Assembly (NCBI GenBank): GCA_001803165.1
Contig: MHAZ01000003.1
Coordinates: 186,001 to 250,000 of the forward strand
Source: Stygiobacter sp. RIFOXYC2_FULL_38_25
GTDB taxonomy: Bacteria; Bacteroidota; Ignavibacteria; Ignavibacteriales; Melioribacteraceae
Reading direction: 5' to 3'
Length of the DNA: 64,000 nucleotides
Shown: positions 60,231 to 64,000 of the stretch, one piece after another
Position numbering within the stretch: position 1 is the stretch's first letter
Layout: every line of letters starts with the position of its first letter
Position numbers and translations under genes: made by a program
The notes under the pieces: model-generated
What the model was told of the DNA's origin: nothing
The model's input: only the letters and a program-made list of their open reading frames with translations
Database searches by the model: none

Positions 60231-63200
60231 TTAGTTGAACATATATCTTACTGATAATTGAATTCTATAAACGTCTGAAAGTAAAAGTGACTGTGCAATA
60301 GAATTGTTAATCAGTTTGCCGCTTGTATTCTGCATACGGTAGAGAGCTCTGCCTTGTGAATCAGCACCACGGCTTACTAAAGGTTGACTGGTAGAAATTC
60401 TATCAGAAACGCCCCAGTTCTTATTCAGCAAATTCGTGAAGTTCAAAATGTCCAATCTAAATTGGAGAGTGTTACGTTTTTCCAAAAGATTTGTAAATAC
60501 ATCTTGAGTTATACTTAAGTCAGCTCTAAATACCATAGGTAAAAGAACAGCATTACGTTCGGCATATTTACCTCTGTTCGAACTTAAGTAGTCATCACTA
60601 TTTATGAAAGCTTCCCAGGCGTTAATTTGATCTTGAACTGTGAAGCTATAAGCTTTACCGGAAATAGTAGTTGTATAAGCTTCAAAATTCATTTCCGAAG
60701 CATCTTTTGGAATGTAAACCAAATCATTATTTGTTGAACCATCGCCATTCAAATCACCGCTGAATGTATAGCTGGTAGCTCCTGTGTTAAATCCATCAAA
60801 AAAGATGGAGACCGCAGTCGCACCAAAATCAAAATATTCTTTTCTATATGTTACTACTGCAAATACTCTGTGACCTGGATAAGTTGCTGCATATCCTACA
60901 CCTGGATTATTTGGATTTCCAGACATTGCATTTCCAGTCCAAGAACCTGAAGCAATTGAACCCGGGTCAATAGTATTTTTTGCAACGCCATAGTTGTAAG
61001 CAGCTTTTGCATACCAACCATCGCTAAACTGTTTTTCTAATGATCCAGATATACTATAGTTATAACCAACATCTTGATTCTTTAGAACGTATGCACCGGC
61101 AACTTTAGAATTTATTCTATTACCAGCTGTCCAACGTGGACGGTTATCTACACCTTTAAAGTTAGTTGATGGTTTAGAGAGATTTGCATTAATGTAATAC
61201 ATACCATTAATATCTTCACCGTACAATCCTTCCAAAGTACCAACTAAACCAAATGGTAATTTTTGATCAATAGCTAAATTAGTTCTCCAAAGCTGAGGGA
61301 ATTTGAAGTTAGCATCTGTAAAGTTTAGTTCGTAACTGCTGGCTGGTTTTCCGGTTACGGTAGTTGGTTTATATTTATTTGGATCCGGATTGAATGGTCT
61401 CAACTTAGTATTATCCAACTGTTCAAATCCGGTTAACACACCGTTATTACCAATTTGATTTGAAATCCAAACGTATGCCGGTTTACCTGTAAAGACACCG
61501 GTACCACCACGTACTTGAGTTGTACGGTCACCAAATACATCCCAGTTAAAACCAACACGTGGAGAAAACATTACATCTCCGCCAGGCAATCTTTTTGTGG
61601 AATATCTTCTTGGATTTCCGTTCTCATCCATGAATGACATATTATCCGCTTCGGGATTAGCAAATGCATTGTCATCATCAAAAACAGGACGGTCTAAACG
61701 TAAGCCCATTGTAACTTTCAAATCTTTGTTTACTTGCCATTCATCCTGAGCGTAAACACCTAAGTAGTAAACATCAAGAGGTTGCAGCGGCTTATCTAGA
61801 CCAGGAATGTTCATGTAGCGTACTTGGAAACGGCGAAGTGTTACGTTAGACTGTGTTCCAGCTAAATATGCATTAGCATCTTTATAGAAATCATCTAATG
61901 AGCTATAAACATATACGCTCTGAGAGCCCGGATAGAAAATATTTTCCGATCTATACTTTTCTGCACTAAGACCAAATGTTAAGGTATGGTCAGCATTATA
62001 GATTGTAAAATTATTTTGTAATTGATAAGTGCTGTAACGTAATTCGTTATTTGGTGTGAATGGCTCAAAACCAAATGATGTATAAGTAGCACCATCTTTA
62101 AGAATATCTACAAACGGGAACATATTGCCTCTGGAATCGCGGCTTTCATCGCTGTAGGAATAACCAATGATTAAACTGTTGGACATGTTTGCGCTGATAT
62201 TTGAGTTCCATTCCAAAACTGTTGAACGAATATTTTCTTTAATCTGGTAGTTTGAATTTTGGAAGTTAAGAGCTGAGTTGCTGGTTCTTCTATTTCCAAA
62301 TCCTAAAGAAGAAGAATTGGAAGCGAGCACATCTGTTTTGGAATCAAGGTGAGTATAACGCAAACTAATTTTATTGTTATCGTCTAAGTTGTAATCAAAC
62401 TTGGCAAGGAATCTTGTTGCCGGTGTTTCATGGTCGTAACCTTGATAAGCACCGGTTCCATAACCAAATTTACTTTGCAGAAAAGAACTAAGAGCATCTA
62501 ATTCTGATGCAAGAACGCGCGTTGTAACACCGGTTGCCGGCTGTCCGCCGGTATTAGCTAGGAAAGTTGTTCCGGGTTCTGCATACTTATCATTTTCAAA
62601 ACTAAAGAAGAAAAATAATTTGTCTTTCATGATTGGACCGCCTAAGCGTAATCCAATTTGGCTATAGTTAAAATTGCCTGGTTTAAATTCTAGATCTTTA
62701 GCTTTTGTACCAACAAGATCTTGATTTCTGAATTGGTAATAAGCGGAGCCGGAAAATTCGTTTGTACCGCTTTTTGTAACTGTGTTAACACCCGCGCCAA
62801 CAAAATTTCCTTGGCGAACATCGTAAGGGGCAATGTTAACTTGAACTTGTTCAACAGCATCTAATGAGATTGGAGAAACACCGGTTCTATCACCAGGCTG
62901 ACCTTGCAAACCGAATGAGTTGTTAAAGTAAGAACCATCAACAGTAATATTGTTGAAGCGGTTATCCAATCCGGCAAAGGAAGAACCTTTTGCCTGAGGT
63001 GTTAAACGGGTGAAATCTTCAAGTCTTCTTGTGATGGAAGGAAGTGCTTGAAGTGCTTCGATGTTTATAGATGTAGCAGCGCCGGTTCTCTCGGAGCTGA
63101 ATACTGCATCTCTTTGAGCAGTTACGGTAACTTCACTAACTTCAATTTTTCCTTCTTGCATCTTGAAGTTTAGATCGGTTGCCACACCCAAAGTGAGAAA

Positions 63201-63494
63201 AATATTTTCTTTCACTTGTGAATCAAATCCAACAAAAGTAGTGGTAACTTTATAAGGACCGCCTACTCTCATACCTGGAATATAAAATCTTCCATCGGCT
63301 CTGGAAATACCGCCATACTTTGTACCGGACGGGACGTGGATTGCAATTACAGTAGCTCCGGGTAATACTTCGCCATTTTGGTCGCTTACTGTTCCGGTCA
63401 TGCCCGATGTTGTAACACCTTGTGCAAAAGCAGTAGAGCCGCTTAATATCACAAATAGTGCAATTATTGAAAATAATTGTTTAGTTTTAATCAT
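60231..63494 (-). CDS. Oar-like TonB-dependent receptor (paralogue)
   Basis: 1087 residues with the same order as its neighbour: signal peptide (STAFAQ), regulatory-like domain (MTGTVSDQNGEVLPGATVIA), plug (LPSITRRLEDFTRLTPQAKG, GVNTVTKSGTNEFSGSAYYQ) and barrel to IQLSVRYMFN. The two proteins match along their whole length (RVGGPYKVT, RVGFNWDV-GDR-TQ-RGG, LRFRLDILN-type ends), so a tandem duplication followed by divergence is likely. Differences concentrate in extracellular loops, pointing to different ligands. AGGAG precedes the ATG in the same context as the neighbour. Confidence 0.92.
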   Translation of the reverse strand: MIKTKQLFSIIALFVILSGSTAFAQGVTTSGMTGTVSDQNGEVLPGATVIAIHVPSGTKYGGISRADGRFYIPGMRVGGPYKVTTTFVGFDSQVKENIFLTLGVATDLNFKMQEGKIEVSEVTVTAQRDAVFSSERTGAATSINIEALQALPSITRRLEDFTRLTPQAKGSSFAGLDNRFNNITVDGSYFNNSFGLQGQPGDRTGVSPISLDAVEQVQVNIAPYDVRQGNFVGAGVNTVTKSGTNEFSGSAYYQFRNQDLVGTKAKDLEFKPGNFNYSQIGLRLGGPIMKDKLFFFFSFENDKYAEPGTTFLANTGGQPATGVTTRVLASELDALSSFLQSKFGYGTGAYQGYDHETPATRFLAKFDYNLDDNNKISLRYTHLDSKTDVLASNSSSLGFGNRRTSNSALNFQNSNYQIKENIRSTVLEWNSNISANMSNSLIIGYSYSDESRDSRGNMFPFVDILKDGATYTSFGFEPFTPNNELRYSTYQLQNNFTIYNADHTLTFGLSAEKYRSENIFYPGSQSVYVYSSLDDFYKDANAYLAGTQSNVTLRRFQVRYMNIPGLDKPLQPLDVYYLGVYAQDEWQVNKDLKVTMGLRLDRPVFDDDNAFANPEADNMSFMDENGNPRRYSTKRLPGGDVMFSPRVGFNWDVFGDRTTQVRGGTGVFTGKPAYVWISNQIGNNGVLTGFEQLDNTKLRPFNPDPNKYKPTTVTGKPASSYELNFTDANFKFPQLWRTNLAIDQKLPFGLVGTLEGLYGEDINGMYYINANLSKPSTNFKGVDNRPRWTAGNRINSKVAGAYVLKNQDVGYNYSISGSLEKQFSDGWYAKAAYNYGVAKNTIDPGSIASGSWTGNAMSGNPNNPGVGYAATYPGHRVFAVVTYRKEYFDFGATAVSIFFDGFNTGATSYTFSGDLNGDGSTNNDLVYIPKDASEMNFEAYTTTISGKAYSFTVQDQINAWEAFINSDDYLSSNRGKYAERNAVLLPMVFRADLSITQDVFTNLLEKRNTLQFRLDILNFTNLLNKNWGVSDRISTSQPLVSRGADSQGRALYRMQNTSGKLINNSIAQSLLLSDVYRIQLSVRYMFN

Positions 63495-63789
63495 ACATCA
63501 CTCCTATGGTTAATGAAAATAGTAACTCACTTCAATTCAGTTTTAAAATCAAATAATAATTATGAAAAATTCTTAACTCTCGAAGAATCATTTCTCAATT
63601 ATTTCAATTGGCAGGGTAAAATTTTTTACACCATAACATAGGAAATCGGCGCTAATATGGAAAGTGGTTAACAAAAATTTAATTAGAAAAAACTTTATTC
63701 GATTCTCAATTTCTTATTGTCTATTCCATGAATATGGCATATCTTTTCTCCCCAATTTCATTTCAAAATTTTCGAAAACAAGTATTTAT
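63495..63789. other. Divergent intergenic region
   Basis: About 295 AT-rich bases between the receptor gene and the divergent phosphodiesterase gene. I find no convincing promoter match to TTTG-N19-21-TAnnTTTG and no RNA gene. Confidence 0.5.
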
Positions 63790-64000
63790 ATGAAAAAAAC
63801 AAAGCTTTTTTTATTAATTTTTATCGTTAGTGCACTTAATTTTTCCGCTCAAACAAAACCCTATGTTTTGCTGGTTTCATTTGATGGTTTCCGCTGGGAT
63901 TATCTGAACCGCGGAATTACGCCAAATCTGGAAAAGGTCAGATCAGAAGGCGCGTCTGCAATGTCGTTTAGACCTTCCTTCCCTTCCAAAACTTTCCCTA
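63790..64000 (+). CDS. ENPP-type nucleotide pyrophosphatase/phosphodiesterase (partial, right edge)
   Basis: 70 codons from ATG at 63790 to the window end. A signal peptide (MKKTKLFLLIFIVSALNFSA) is followed by YVLLVSFDGFRWDYLNRGIT and PSFPSKTFP. FDGFR carries the first metal-binding Asp and SKTFP the nucleophilic Thr of type I phosphodiesterases in the alkaline phosphatase superfamily. The secreted enzyme would cleave nucleotide or phosphodiester substrates in the periplasm. The rest lies outside the window. Confidence 0.85.
   Translation, partial: MKKTKLFLLIFIVSALNFSAQTKPYVLLVSFDGFRWDYLNRGITPNLEKVRSEGASAMSFRPSFPSKTFP

Overview
The window looks like a chromosome segment from an Ignavibacteria-type member of the Bacteroidota/Chlorobi group. 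The main signs are: a secreted protein ending in a type IX secretion sorting tail (NPFNPTT), two Oar-like TonB-dependent receptors, three promoters of the Bacteroidota form TTTG-N19-21-TAnnTTTG, a division/cell-wall cluster in Chlorobi-like order that keeps murF, and a MurE with the DNPR motif of meso-diaminopimelate ligases. Strong Shine-Dalgarno sequences stand before many genes (ftsZ, ompA, yajQ, the 31-residue ribosomal-type protein), which is unlike typical Bacteroidia. Most genes lie on the minus strand. I see no CRISPR array, insertion sequence or prophage.

Layout. 1-8826: surface polysaccharide locus (two glycosyltransferases, DegT aminotransferase, Wzy-like polymerase, Wzx-like flippase, Wzz-like chain-length protein, SLBB export protein, dTDP-glucose dehydratase). 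8895-10049: a four-helix-bundle protein and an outer-membrane protein. 10339-26475: a complete, tightly overlapped dcw operon (mraZ-rsmH-ftsL-ftsI-murE-murF-mraY-murD-ftsW-murG-small ORF-murC-ftsQ-ftsA-ftsZ). It is read from a Bacteroidota-type promoter followed by three 10-bp MraZ boxes. 26667-30011: a large T9SS-secreted modular protein. 30012-33567: an RNA and small-protein region with tRNA-Thr, a 31-residue COX24/bS22-like ribosomal protein, a TPR zinc-ribbon protein, HU and three small membrane-anchored proteins. 33627-36046: copZ-copA. 36063-48320: an IMPDH/GMPR-like enzyme, a POT transporter, an amidase, an AddA-like helicase-nuclease, a very large NtrY-like histidine kinase and two exported proteins. 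48505-51457: pyrR-pyrB-pyrC with a PyrR attenuator leader. 51479-51862: tRNA-Pro, a GIY-YIG reading frame and a decayed tRNA-Pro. 52007-64000: envelope proteins (OmpA, a lipoprotein, a YjbH-like barrel, two TonB receptors), yajQ and the start of an ENPP-type phosphodiesterase.

How the parts fit. The polysaccharide locus supplies a near-complete Wzx/Wzy/Wzz/Wza-type route. The dcw cluster supplies lipid I/II synthesis and the divisome, probably with MraZ controlling its own promoter. The pyr genes make carbamoyl-aspartate and dihydroorotate, with feedback at the RNA level through PyrR.

The least explained structures are: the GIY-YIG frame wedged between an intact tRNA-Pro and a 5'-truncated tRNA-Pro relic; a 51-codon membrane-type ORF that fills the only real gap inside the dcw operon; a tRNA-Thr flanked by a perfect 10-bp inverted repeat behind a micro-ribosomal-protein gene; and a family of small anchored proteins with conserved ends and variable basic linkers. 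All functions are read from motifs by eye; no database search was run.
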